From Bremia lactucae (Eukaryota; Oomycota; Peronosporomycetes; Peronosporales; Peronosporaceae), in the NCBI RefSeq assembly GCF_004359215.1, contig NC_090624.1, positions 2,377,946 through 2,399,437 on the forward strand: 21,492 bases of DNA, read 5' to 3'. Made by a program: the position numbers and the translations under genes. The notes below the pieces were generated by a model. The model made no database searches, was not told the DNA's origin, and worked only from the letters and a program-made list of their open reading frames with translations. Below, piece by piece: positions 1 to 7,251 of the stretch (position 1 is the first letter of the stretch; each line of letters begins with the position of its first letter).

Positions 1-53
1 AACTCTGAACTTAGGGGTAGCTTCAGAGTCCGCGTCAGTAGGGCATCCCGCCC

Positions 54-975
54 CTACTGCGCTCCTGCATTTCCCGACCCCTCAGTGGTCGAGGCAGAAC
101 TCATGCGTCTCGCACGCTGGTTCTTGCCATCGCCCTTTGGGAAGGGAGTCCTCTTGCTGGGCATTTTTGCCCCAGCAGGGACCCTGGCATAGCAGCGAGC
201 CATCATATGGCCGCGCTTGCCGCATTTAAAACAGACCACGTCTGCATTGCCCAACTCCATAGGAGTGGCATCTGTCTTTCGTCCGACGGCTTATACCAAG
301 CTGTCGCCGAGGCACTGTTGTAGGATTGCTCCTCAACTAAGGCAATTTGGATTGCCTCTTCCATCGTCGACGGCACCTTTTTGAAAAGGGCCTGTCGCGA
401 TTGGCCATGCCGTAGTATGTGGGCACCTTAATGTGCTCCGGAATCGGACCTACGGTTATGGACGCCGACAGCGAGCGCATCTCTTGCACATACTCTTGCA
501 GAGATCGCTTCGCCTGTCGCGCTCCAAAGAAGTGCGCCTGAAGCAACACTTCGTTGTTCGGCGGCTGGTACATGGCGCGAATCTTTTCCTTAAGATCGCC
601 CATGAAGGAAACGCTTTCTGTCCGCCATAAGCGCCGAGTAAGCCCACTCTGAGGCCTTACCGCGCAGATGCGACATGGCGTACGACACCATCCGGCTGTC
701 GTCCTCGATGAGCTGGGCGACACCGCATTGCTCCACGGCTAAAAGCCAGTGGACAATCGTGTGCGTTGCAGTTCCATCGAACTTGGGCGGGTCCATCCGA
801 ATGGGCCTCGGCTGATGCGGCTGGACAGAGAGCATCTCAACAGTCCTGTTGAGAGCCTTGCTCCGAGCCTGCCCATGCCTCAGCTTAGGGCTTGTTCACG
901 AAGTCCCTGCGCCATAAGCCGTGCCACCTCCCTATGATGTTCGAAGAGGTGGGGGAAATGAGCCTAATCAATTGA
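54..975 (-). pseudogene. gag: Ty3/gypsy gag with CCHC zinc knuckle, frameshifted
   Basis: Gag forms the nucleocapsid of the retroelement and packages its RNA. Three frame-shifted segments join in order on the minus strand. The first (about 975-835) has the wording REVARLMAQGLREQAL. The second (835-590) contains PPKFDGTATHTIVHWL and the LRGKASEWAYSAL part of the capsid fold. The third (723-337) contains YQPPNNEVLLQAHFFGARQ and SLQEYVQEMRSLSASI. A last segment (260-54) carries the nucleocapsid zinc knuckle CFKCGKRGHMMARC (CX2CX4HX4C) and a basic, Ala/Ser-rich tail, with a TAG at 54-56. At least two frameshifts are needed to read through, at about 600-640 and 340-400, so it is a pseudogene. The family wording is that of oomycete Ty3/gypsy Gag (established family knowledge). 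The start codon is not resolved. Confidence 0.8.
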
Positions 976-1018
976 GGCTCATCCTCACGTACATACGCAG
1001 AGATGCGAGTCGTGGGAA

Positions 1019-1036
1019 GGAGTTCAAGTGCTACCA
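1019..1036 (-). other. Primer binding site of the minus-strand gypsy element
   Basis: On the minus strand, TGGTAGCACTTGAACTCC lies two bases after the CCTACA end of an LTR fragment. It starts with TGG, as expected for a site complementary to a tRNA 3' CCA end. The same word recurs at 14463 next to another gypsy gag in the opposite orientation, which supports the call. It is not the initiator-Met PBS (TGGTATCAGAGC) common elsewhere. Confidence 0.7.
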
Positions 1037-1038
1037 AG

Positions 1039-1137
1039 TGTAGGCGGGTTTGTCGTAATGCGGCCACGCTCCACTTAGACACACAGCCTAGCACAGCGAG
1101 GAAGCGGTTAAACCAGCTTCTCTTGCGTGCAGTGAGG
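1039..1137 (-). repeat. Truncated LTR, family 1 (3' terminal ~100 bp)
   Basis: The reverse complement matches the last ~100 bp of LTRs A, B and C, from CTCACTGCACGCAAGAGAAG through the CGCTTCCTCGCTGTGCTAG block to the terminal CCGCCTACA. It ends directly before the PBS, which fixes the sense of this LTR family as TGTAACGG...CCTACA. The upstream ~430 bp are missing. Confidence 0.8.
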
Positions 1138-1166
1138 TTGGAGGGGGATCTTTGGTATGCCACCCG

Positions 1167-1703
1167 TTACATAGACACGTTCAATACGACTGGCTTGTGA
1201 CACCGGCTGAGCACGTTTACGTGTCTCGGCGGAGCTTTAGGCTGCGAATCCTCTATGTCAGAACCATTATGGATTATGGTCTGAGCATAAGGAGCTGTGG
1301 TTATATTCAACGGAGAAGTAGCTGCGCCTGTATGCGCAGCGCTCTCCTTAATTGTCGCTGCGCTTTCCAGCGCAGACGACGAGATAGCATTCGTGAATGC
1401 TGCTGTTTCATGTTGTGAGCCATGAGAGGAGTTTGAATGGGCAATAATGCGCCATCATTCTTTCTCATGAGCTCGTTGTCCGCATCACTACTACGAGATG
1501 ATGGCAACGGTGTCAACTCATTGTAGTCGACAATGAGCGACGGATCAGCATCCTCACTGTTAAAGTGGTATGGATCCTTTAGCCCCGTTAACGTGACAGT
1601 CATTGGACGCGACCGGCGAATTAACGCCACGCGTGCGCTTAGTGCGAGGTTGAGTGGGCGTCTTCGCAGACGACCAACCAACGTGGCCCCTTTTAGGTGG
1701 CAT
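1167..1703 (-). pseudogene. Broken antisense ORF inside the 3' end of the family-1 element
   Basis: I do not recognise the product. It reads away from the neighbouring LTR, beginning at an ATG at 1703 with MPPKRGHVGWSSAKTPTQP, a basic start. A frame change follows, then LTGLKDPYHFNSEDADPSL and IVDYNELTPLPSSRSSDAD. Another frame change leads to an Ala/Ser/Thr-rich stretch with ISSSALESAATIKESAAHTG, ending at a TAA at 1167-1169. The same start and middle recur at 20597-20337 beside LTR C, and a DPSL-x-VDY motif recurs at 19318-19046. All copies are frame-broken; codon differences between copies A and C fall at all three positions, so no present constraint is visible. It could be the N-terminal part of a polyprotein of another element or a retrotransposon antisense gene. 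Confidence 0.4.
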
Positions 1704-1819
1704 CTTTGGCGCCGTGTAAAATACAGGTAGCAAGAGTGAAAGAGAGAACTAAGCGGCGCGTAGAGCAGCTCGCTGTTTCTCTGTCCTCTTTGATGAATTC
1801 AAAATGTAAGTTCGTTCTG

Positions 1820-1833
1820 AAAGGGGAGGATGG
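1820..1833 (+). other. Polypurine tract before LTR A
   Basis: AAAGGGGAGGATGG immediately precedes LTR A. The matching position before LTR C reads AAAGGGGGGATGG. Such a tract primes plus-strand DNA synthesis and marks the 3' end of the internal region, so LTR A is a 3' LTR in + orientation. Confidence 0.6.
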
Positions 1834-2366
1834 TAAAACAGGCTAAAGTTGCCCTAATGTTACACAGTCCCCGTTAAGTACACTTGGTGTACTTAAGGGA
1901 ATGGTCAATTACTAATTTAAGTAATTAGACCCAGCACTCGGGCGTGGTTCACATTTGTGACCAACCCATGAGTATGTGATGCACATAGGTGTGTTCACAT
2001 TAAGAGAGATGACGGCTAGCGCCATCCGTTACGCGAGGTATCTAGAAAGATACGCTCGCAATACATATTAATTTTTATTTGTAGATATGACATTTTGATT
2101 GGTAAAAATAGGTATTTTTATTTACTACGATTGAATATAAATCAGTCTGAAAACCGCTTTCTAAGAGGTAAGTGCGCACGAGGAGCCGGATTTACCGCTC
2201 CCGTGACGACACTTAACCAAAGTGCATAGTGCGTTGTGTGAGGTCGCTAACGCGCCCACCACAACTACCTCACTGCACGCAAGAGAAGCTGGTCAAACCG
2301 CTTCCTCGCTGTGCTAGGATGTGTGTCTAAGTAGTGCGTGGCCGCATTACGACGTGCCCGCCTACA
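1834..2366 (+). repeat. LTR A, family 1 (533 bp)
   Basis: It aligns along its length with LTR B (12169-12723) and LTR C (20729-21268). Common words include GGCTAAAGTTGCCCTAATGT near the start, a TTGGTAAAAATAGGTATTT block, a TATAAATCAGTCTGAAAA block (a plausible TATA region), and the terminal GACGTGCCCGCCTACA. The first bases are mutated (TAAAAC in place of TGTAAC). It lacks about 20 bp of an internal palindromic repeat that B and C carry. What follows 2366 differs from what follows B and C, as expected for flanking DNA. Confidence 0.8.
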
Positions 2367-2532
2367 CCGCAGCTCTAATGGCTTCTTCATGTTGGAAAAT
2401 GGTGTTTTACATGCTGAAAATACCGCCAGGTCACAAGCCATCAAGAAACTGTCTCTATTCAGGATTGACTTTCATTTGTATATTTTGGTGTGTTGCAGGG
2501 AACAGAAGCCGGAGGGTGAGCATACCATTTTG

Positions 2533-2640
2533 CAGGAGCAAGTAGCAACCGCAAATCAGGGTGGTACACAGATAATGTTGGCAACAAACTTACTCCTTAA
2601 AAACACTTCTGTGGAGACCTTGCTAGCGTCGTTTTGAAAG
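2533..2640 (+). repeat. Direct repeat, left copy
   Basis: About 108 bp starting GCAGGAGCAAGTAGCAAC and including ACAGATAATGTTGGCAACAA and AAAACACTTCTGTGGAGACC. A diverged second copy in the same orientation is at 3185-3300. The pair bounds the gag-like fragment at 2690-3260. The 166 bp between LTR A and this repeat (2367-2532) hold nothing I can name. Confidence 0.6.
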
Positions 2641-2689
2641 GTTATGAGCCCAATGGCGGGTGAGGAAGTGTTTAGGGGCGCAATACCCG

Positions 2690-3260
2690 ATTACGCTGGG
2701 AATGCGTATGGGAAGAAGCGCAAGTAGCTGCTCGCGAAAGGGGCGTCACTGAGGAAGAGTACTTGGGTGCTCGCGAAAAGGGTATGCCAAGTGTTGAAGC
2801 CTTACCAGGCTGCGACATTGCCGCAGAGCTGGCTAGGATTTCTTCGCGTTTGGACTCTATGAATAAAGAGCGTCAGGGACCAGGACAGTACCATGCTGAG
2901 ACCAAGGTTTACCACCTCGTAATTTGTATGCAGGTGGATTTGGGTCATGACGCAGGCCCCACAAAAGTGGACCTTTGAGTTGGTAGACAGACATCAAGTT
3001 TTTCGCTACAAAAGTGGAGTACATGGTCCAGGTGCGCGCGCGTGGCGAGAGCAGGCTCAAGCGAATTACCAGCAGCAGCTCGCGTATGAACGCCAGCGTA
3101 TGCAGCCCCAGTCTTGGCATGAGTTGCATCAAGGAGTTGCTGAGTTGCACCAATGGGCAGAGGGGCGTCGAGAAGAGTTACGGCGCAGGAGCAAGGAGCA
3201 ACTGCAGATCAGGGTGGCAGTAGGTATGACACAGATAATGTTGGTAATAAACTTATTCTT
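2690..3260 (+). pseudogene. Coiled-coil, gag-like ORF fragment
   Basis: Two frames read in succession. The first (about 2690-2978) contains WEEAQVAARERGVTEEEYLG, then GMPSVEALPGCDIAAELARI and SSRLDSMNKER. The second (2947-3333) contains ARAWREQAQANYQQQLAYER and LHQGVAELHQWAEGRREELR, a Glu/Arg/Gln-rich stretch with heptad character. The charged helical make-up resembles the N-terminal or spacer part of a retroelement Gag, but no diagnostic motif (knuckle, protease, RT) is present, so the class is inference. A frame change near 2890-2950 and the absence of a convincing ATG in the first part mark it as a fragment. It is enclosed by two ~110-bp direct repeats. Confidence 0.35.
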
Positions 3261-3300
3261 TAAAAACACTTCTTTGGAGACCTTCCTAGCTTTCTATTTA
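3185..3300 (+). repeat. Direct repeat, right copy
   Basis: It starts GCAGGAGCAAGGAGCAAC and matches 2533-2640 through ACAGATAATGTTGGTAATAA and AAAACACTTCTTTGGAGACC. It has an extra TAGGTATG-like insertion of several bases. In this copy the repeat overlaps the end of the coiled-coil frame. Confidence 0.6.
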
Positions 3301-3927
3301 AAAGTTCACCATCCTCAAGTGCGATTCACGTAGTTCCAGGAGGCTTATAATAACATTTTTCAGGAAGGTGGATAATTGACGGTAGATTTCAATGTTGCTA
3401 GTCGTGCGCGGAGAATTCAATGTTGCTGTTTGTGCACGGAGATTTCGACGTTGATGTATTAAATGAAATGTGATGAGCTGTAAACACGACATTTGATTGG
3501 CTAAAACTGAATTGAGTGAGTTTAGGAAAAGCGAGGGTGAGTTTACGAATTCCCTAAATATACTCCATCGTAAGCGTCGAGCATCGTTTTGTTTTGCTTA
3601 AGCATACACGATATCACGCGGCTCGGGAGCGTAAGGGAAAATGTCCTTCGACTATGAAATTGCTATAGTACTGGTGCCCTGCACGCCTAGGTTGCCTATC
3701 TCAACAAATGTGATGTAACTTTCTAGCTATTTCCAATTATTCGCATAAAATAATTCGAAGCACTTGGCAATTGCCAAGCTGTTTATTCATCAAAAAAATA
3801 AATTAAGGCCGCGCGCTTTCGAAGTACGAGCCAATAGTTTACTTTTACTTAAGAAAATCAAAAAATAAAAACGAAAAAAAAAACAATAGAATTGCAAGTA
3901 AAAGTAACTTTTCTTGTCCCAATTTAC
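3301..3927. other. AT-rich stretch without a recognisable gene
   Basis: No convincing reading frame, RNA gene or repeat boundary was found. It contains a partly duplicated pair of words (GAATTCAATGTTGCTG after GATTTCAATGTTGCTAG) and A-rich runs at about 3850-3890. It separates the left retroelement cluster from the CBS pseudogene. Confidence 0.5.
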
Positions 3928-3981
3928 ATGGCAGAATTGACTTGGTGCCGACCCCCATCACCACCAAGTCAATTCTGCCAT
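3928..3981. repeat. Perfect 20-bp foldback at the end of the CBS pseudogene
   Basis: The left arm 3928-3947 (ATGGCAGAATTGACTTGGTG) and the right arm 3962-3981 (CACCAAGTCAATTCTGCCAT) are exact reverse complements separated by 14 bp. The right arm is the pseudogene's own coding sequence (minus-strand DGRIDLV); the left arm is an inverted copy replacing what should continue as the glycine loop of CBS. Confidence 0.9.
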
Positions 3982-4204
3982 CGCATTGGTTAAAAATCTC
4001 TTCTGCGGTACCGTCATAATGGGCGAGCGGATTGGAAGGGTTTTTGTATTAATCAAAAATATGCGAGTTGGAAAATGCAGCCTGCAGACACTTAGCGATG
4101 CCAATGTGGCTCTTTGGCGAGTCTTACGGAGCCTCTGTCGGGGTACCAATGATTTTCGCACCTAAAGCTTTAAGAACGTCTACTTTCTCGAGGCTCGTTT
4201 ATTT

Positions 4205-4266
4205 CTATACGCGTTGGGGGATAATGAGACGGATTGCAAGAAGACTTGAGATAGTTTCGGACTTAC
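4205..4266 (-). other. Retained intron in the CBS pseudogene (62 nt)
   Basis: On the minus strand the codons for ITLP are followed by GTAAGT (4266-4261) and the segment ends in TATAG (AG at 4205-4206). Removing it rejoins the coding text close to the expected LP-EKM-S-LEKV, with a small indel left at the join. Its length fits short oomycete introns. Confidence 0.55.
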
Positions 4267-4326
4267 CTGGCAGCGTAATGATGCAGTGGTAGCCCTTTAT
4301 AGCAGATGCAAGCGCCAAGCCAATAG

Positions 4327-4388
4327 CTTTAGTAGAATCTTCATTAGCATCGCTAAGTAGGATTTTTTGAAAAGATAATTATACGCAT
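4327..4388 (-). other. Second intron-like insertion in the CBS pseudogene (62 nt)
   Basis: It interrupts the NT-x-IGLALA stretch. It starts ATGCGTATAA where an intron would start GTGCGT, and ends CTACTAAAG, with TGCTAAT as a possible branch site. A single G-to-A change would have destroyed the donor. It has the same length as the neighbouring intron. Confidence 0.4.
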
Positions 4389-4600
4389 CAGTGTTGTCTG
4401 ACTTTGGCTCGATTAGCGTGTCGCCAGACTTGATACGACCCGAAGTTTCAGCATCTTCTATCATACGCTTGCCTACGCGATCTGTGGTAGATCCACCGGC
4501 GTTAAAGAACTCGCACTTTGCAAGCAATTCGCATTGTAAATGTGCCTTTTGCCAATGCTGTGGATGGGAATAATGGGCGTCTGGCCGACCGCTGCCTGGA

Positions 4601-5165
4601 GATGAAGTGCGCAAGTCAGCAAATGAAAACGATTCATCGCCACTCTTACGATAAAAAAACGAGTACCATAAATCACCATAATGTTGCTGTCGACGTCGAA
4701 GAGAACTTTCGACTCCATTAGTACATTCGCGACACAATCTTGCAACCTCATTGGTGGGGTGGCACTCTTTCAATCAGAAATGCCACTAAACAAACATTGC
4801 GTCCCTCGGAGACCGTATATTTACGTCCGCGCGACATTCAGATCACAACAAATTGCTATCCTTCGCGAAGAAACGCTTTTACGTCGTCAGAGCGTTGATT
4901 TGCATCGCGTCATTGGGCACTTTCCGTCGTACTTCTCGCAAGCTTACGAATTACACCCGCTGCATGGCGAAATTCGCCGACTTTATTACTTGGACCACCC
5001 TCGACGTTGTGTACGTACATTGACTCGTAGCAGCAGCTCATCTCCTCTTGAAAGAGAAACGTGGCGCGTGTATTCAAACTGACTCGTTCCCGATCTCGAG
5101 TGTTCCTTACTAACATTAATGTCACCGTCTTTTTTCTATATGTTTAGCTTATCCAAGCAATTGTA
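4601..5165. other. Region upstream of the MATE gene, no supported gene
   Basis: Open frames exist on both strands (for example + 4681-5082), but none carries a recognisable domain and they overlap each other. The CBS-like text fades out at about 4600, so the 5' exon of that pseudogene may lie here undetected. Most of this interval is probably 5' flank of the transporter gene. Confidence 0.4.
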
Positions 5166-5185
5166 TCCATTTTCACTTTGTTTTC
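5166..5185 (+). promoter_or_regulatory. Candidate oomycete initiator upstream of the MATE gene
   Basis: TCCATTTTCACTTTGTTTTC lies about 90-105 bp before the ATG. It resembles the oomycete initiator core (YCATTYYNCAWTTT), with one base missing and one mismatch. Spacing suits a transcription start; the match is imperfect. Confidence 0.3.
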
Positions 5186-5271
5186 TACAAGACGTTACCA
5201 TCTCGCGTAACCCAATATAACCTGTCACGTTACAGCGGTTACACACCGAGTACACTCGAAGCCGGACGACG

Positions 5272-7251
5272 ATGGAAAGTATTAGAAATAATACAATCGA
5301 CGGCGATAGTTCCAGTGGCAGTCCAAAAGACATTCACAGTTTGATACGAAATCAAAAGTGTTTCCTAAAAGACAAAGGCCTTTGTAACCCCGAACTCGTC
5401 GTTAACACGTCGACACTTCAAAGCGAAACGACGTTTGTGAAGAAGAATGCAATTCGCCGTTTCGACAGCATGTTAAAGAAGAAAATGGCGTTAGCACGCT
5501 CTTGTAAAGATGGGAATGGACCCTTGTCATCAACTGTAGCAGCTCCCAGTATTGCTGACAAATTGAATCAAGAAAAGTGGCCTGTCAAAGTGTGTAACCC
5601 TCGAGCGGGTACAAAGGCACAAAAAAGGTTACAAACTGGGTTACAGTGTCAAGGACGCATAAATGCAAGTTTATTCGATATACTAGAAGAATCAGGAGAA
5701 GATTCCGAGACATCCAACAGCTCATATAGCTCATCAAATAGCTCGGAGCACACGGAAATATTCTGTCAACGGTTTTTATATATATCGTCTGCAAATTCAA
5801 AGCAATTAGAAGGGTTTCCATTGCTACTACCGCCACATTCTCGTGATTTCAAGTCCGACCTCGAGTCAGGAGCGAGGAATTCGCTTCCAACCATTAAAAC
5901 AGAAGTTTTTAAGCTCGTAAAGCTTGCAAATCCAGTCATTTGGACCTACGTACTCGAGTTCTTTCCGTCAATCGTAAGCATGACACTCGTGGGTCACTTG
6001 AAGTCGCCCTTAACCAAGCAATATCTCGATGGCGTGGCACTTTCGACCATGGTTTTGAATCTCACAGCCATTGGTATTGGCTTTGGCTTAGCAACGGCCA
6101 TGGATACACTCTGCTCGCAAGCTTACGGTGCCAAGAAAGCAAAAAAGCTGGGGATTTATCTTCAAAGTGGACTCATTGTCCTTGGTGTCACGTATCTTCC
6201 TGTATTCCTTTTAAATTGGTACACCGAAGCATTACTCGTAGCTATTGGCCAGCCAGCTCAAGTCGCCGCATTTGCAGGTCGTTTTAGCCAGATTTTATTA
6301 CCAGGGATTCCAGCTTTATACGTCTACGAATTATTCAAGAAAGTTTTGCAAGCACAACACGTCGTGTTGCCAATGGTTTATATTGCTGTGATAAGTAACC
6401 TCGTCAACGTCTTTCTAGGGGGGTATTTGACTTTTTACACGTCTTGTGGATTCGATGGCACCGCAATTGCACGTCTCGTCTCGGACCTGGTCCTTCCATT
6501 CAGTCTCATTCCGTATTTTTATCAACATCCTTACGTTTTAGCCAAATGGTGGCCTGGATGGCATGTACACGAAGCGATGCAACACGTGAGTATTGTATTG
6601 GAACTCGGACTTCCAGGTGCCGCAATGTTATTGTTGGAATGGATGTCGTTTGAAATCATGGCGGCTCTTGTGGGGTTGTTGCCACATAGCATCATGGCAA
6701 TCACCGTGCATTCCGTACTCGTGAATGTCTCGACCTTTGCATTTAATTTTTTTCTTGGCATTTCTGTGGCGGCAAATGTACTTGTGGGGACGTACTTGGG
6801 AAGCAACAAGCCGCAACATGCGCGAATGGCATCGATGCTTGGCATGGTCCTTGCCGTATTGTTCTCGGTGGTGCTAGCAGTCGTTATCGTTGCGACACGG
6901 TACTTGATTCCCGCGATTTTCATTAATGATACCGTATCGATTGCATCAAGTGGCCACGCAATCCTCTACCTCATGCCGTATCAACTATGTGATGCCCTTA
7001 ATGCTGTCATGCAAGGCGTGCTTCGCGGGACAGGACGACTTTCTCTCGGCGCAACGATCAATTTATTCTCGTACTTTGTACTTGGGCTGCCTCTTGGCAC
7101 GTATTTTGCATTTTCAATGGGTATGGGCGTCCCGGGATTCTGGGCTGGGTTGACGATTGGCATCGTTTTTGGCTGTGTTGTGTCATTTGTCAAGATTTGC
7201 GAGACGGATTGGAACGGCATGGCTGATGATGCGCGCGTGCGCACTAGCTGA
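5272..7251 (+). CDS. MATE-family efflux transporter with long N-terminal extension
   Basis: This is a membrane antiporter of the multidrug and toxic compound extrusion family, which exports organic cations, metabolites or xenobiotics in exchange for H+ or Na+. The 659-residue single ORF starts at ATG 5272. Residues 1-208 are hydrophilic, without a signal peptide, and include a Ser/Glu-rich stretch (about 138-162). The MATE core (about 209-645) has roughly twelve hydrophobic segments in two halves. The first half holds AMDTLCSQAYGAKK (276-289), a family signature. The second holds LLEWMSFEIMAALVGLLP (454-471) and MQGVLRGTGRLSLGATIN (580-597), followed by GLPLGTYF (605-612). The core has typical length; the tail is about 150-180 residues longer than in plant DTX/MATE proteins. 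No frameshift or intron is seen. Substrate and membrane cannot be told from sequence. A T-rich stretch follows the TGA. Confidence 0.95.
   Translation: MESIRNNTIDGDSSSGSPKDIHSLIRNQKCFLKDKGLCNPELVVNTSTLQSETTFVKKNAIRRFDSMLKKKMALARSCKDGNGPLSSTVAAPSIADKLNQEKWPVKVCNPRAGTKAQKRLQTGLQCQGRINASLFDILEESGEDSETSNSSYSSSNSSEHTEIFCQRFLYISSANSKQLEGFPLLLPPHSRDFKSDLESGARNSLPTIKTEVFKLVKLANPVIWTYVLEFFPSIVSMTLVGHLKSPLTKQYLDGVALSTMVLNLTAIGIGFGLATAMDTLCSQAYGAKKAKKLGIYLQSGLIVLGVTYLPVFLLNWYTEALLVAIGQPAQVAAFAGRFSQILLPGIPALYVYELFKKVLQAQHVVLPMVYIAVISNLVNVFLGGYLTFYTSCGFDGTAIARLVSDLVLPFSLIPYFYQHPYVLAKWWPGWHVHEAMQHVSIVLELGLPGAAMLLLEWMSFEIMAALVGLLPHSIMAITVHSVLVNVSTFAFNFFLGISVAANVLVGTYLGSNKPQHARMASMLGMVLAVLFSVVLAVVIVATRYLIPAIFINDTVSIASSGHAILYLMPYQLCDALNAVMQGVLRGTGRLSLGATINLFSYFVLGLPLGTYFAFSMGMGVPGFWAGLTIGIVFGCVVSFVKICETDWNGMADDARVRTS

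Larger units (their letters stand above)
1..1137 (-). mobile_element. 5' end of a minus-strand Ty3/gypsy LTR retrotransposon, cut by the window edge
   Basis: Read on the minus strand, the order is a truncated LTR end (1137 to 1039), a two-base spacer, a tRNA-type primer binding site (1036 to 1019), a short leader, and a gag reading frame (about 975 to 54). Protease and pol would lie beyond base 1. This is the standard 5' layout of a Ty3/gypsy element. Only the last ~100 bp of the 5' LTR remain, so the LTR promoter is gone, and the gag frame is broken. The missing part of the LTR was replaced by the tail of an opposite-facing element of the same family. Element class is well supported by the gag and the PBS; autonomy is excluded by the damage seen. 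Confidence 0.8.
1138..1833 (+). mobile_element. 3' internal tail of a + strand family-1 element
   Basis: This segment runs into a polypurine tract and LTR A. From about 1480 to 1833 it aligns by eye with 20360-20728, the corresponding segment in front of LTR C; shared words include CATCCTCACTGTTAAAGTGG and GGATCCTTTAGCCC. It is therefore internal sequence of the same family. No sense-strand pol can be read; the most open frames are antisense and are listed separately. The left end (1138) is the abrupt junction with the truncated LTR of the minus-strand element. Confidence 0.6.
3945..4600 (-). pseudogene. Cystathionine beta-synthase pseudogene, 3' truncated, introns retained
   Basis: CBS is a PLP enzyme that condenses serine and homocysteine to cystathionine in transsulfuration. 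Minus-strand segments follow the fold-type II catalytic core in order: [14 protein letters not shown], then [13 protein letters not shown] (normally followed by the PLP lysine in S-V-K-D; here STTD, so the lysine is lost), [26 protein letters not shown] where TSGNT is expected, [77 protein letters not shown] and [14 protein letters not shown]. There it stops, before the GGT-x-TG loop. Damage: a frameshift near 4550 and two nonsense codons (after GTPTEAP and HIFD). Insertions at 4205-4266 and 4327-4388 look like introns, so this is a DNA-level copy rather than a retrocopy. A cysteine synthase is less likely given the wording RMIEDAE. Confidence 0.85.

Noticed and set aside
2321..2637. Two overlapping + strand ORFs starting inside LTR A
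   Set aside because: They begin within the LTR end and run into the direct repeat; no motif is present.
3928..3981. Helitron 3' hairpin
   Set aside because: No CTRR end follows within 10-12 bp and one arm is CBS coding sequence, so a foldback explains it better.
4681..5082. A 133-codon + strand ORF just upstream of the MATE gene
   Set aside because: No recognisable domain, overlaps the flank of the CBS pseudogene, and an opposite-strand frame is equally open. Not called as a gene.
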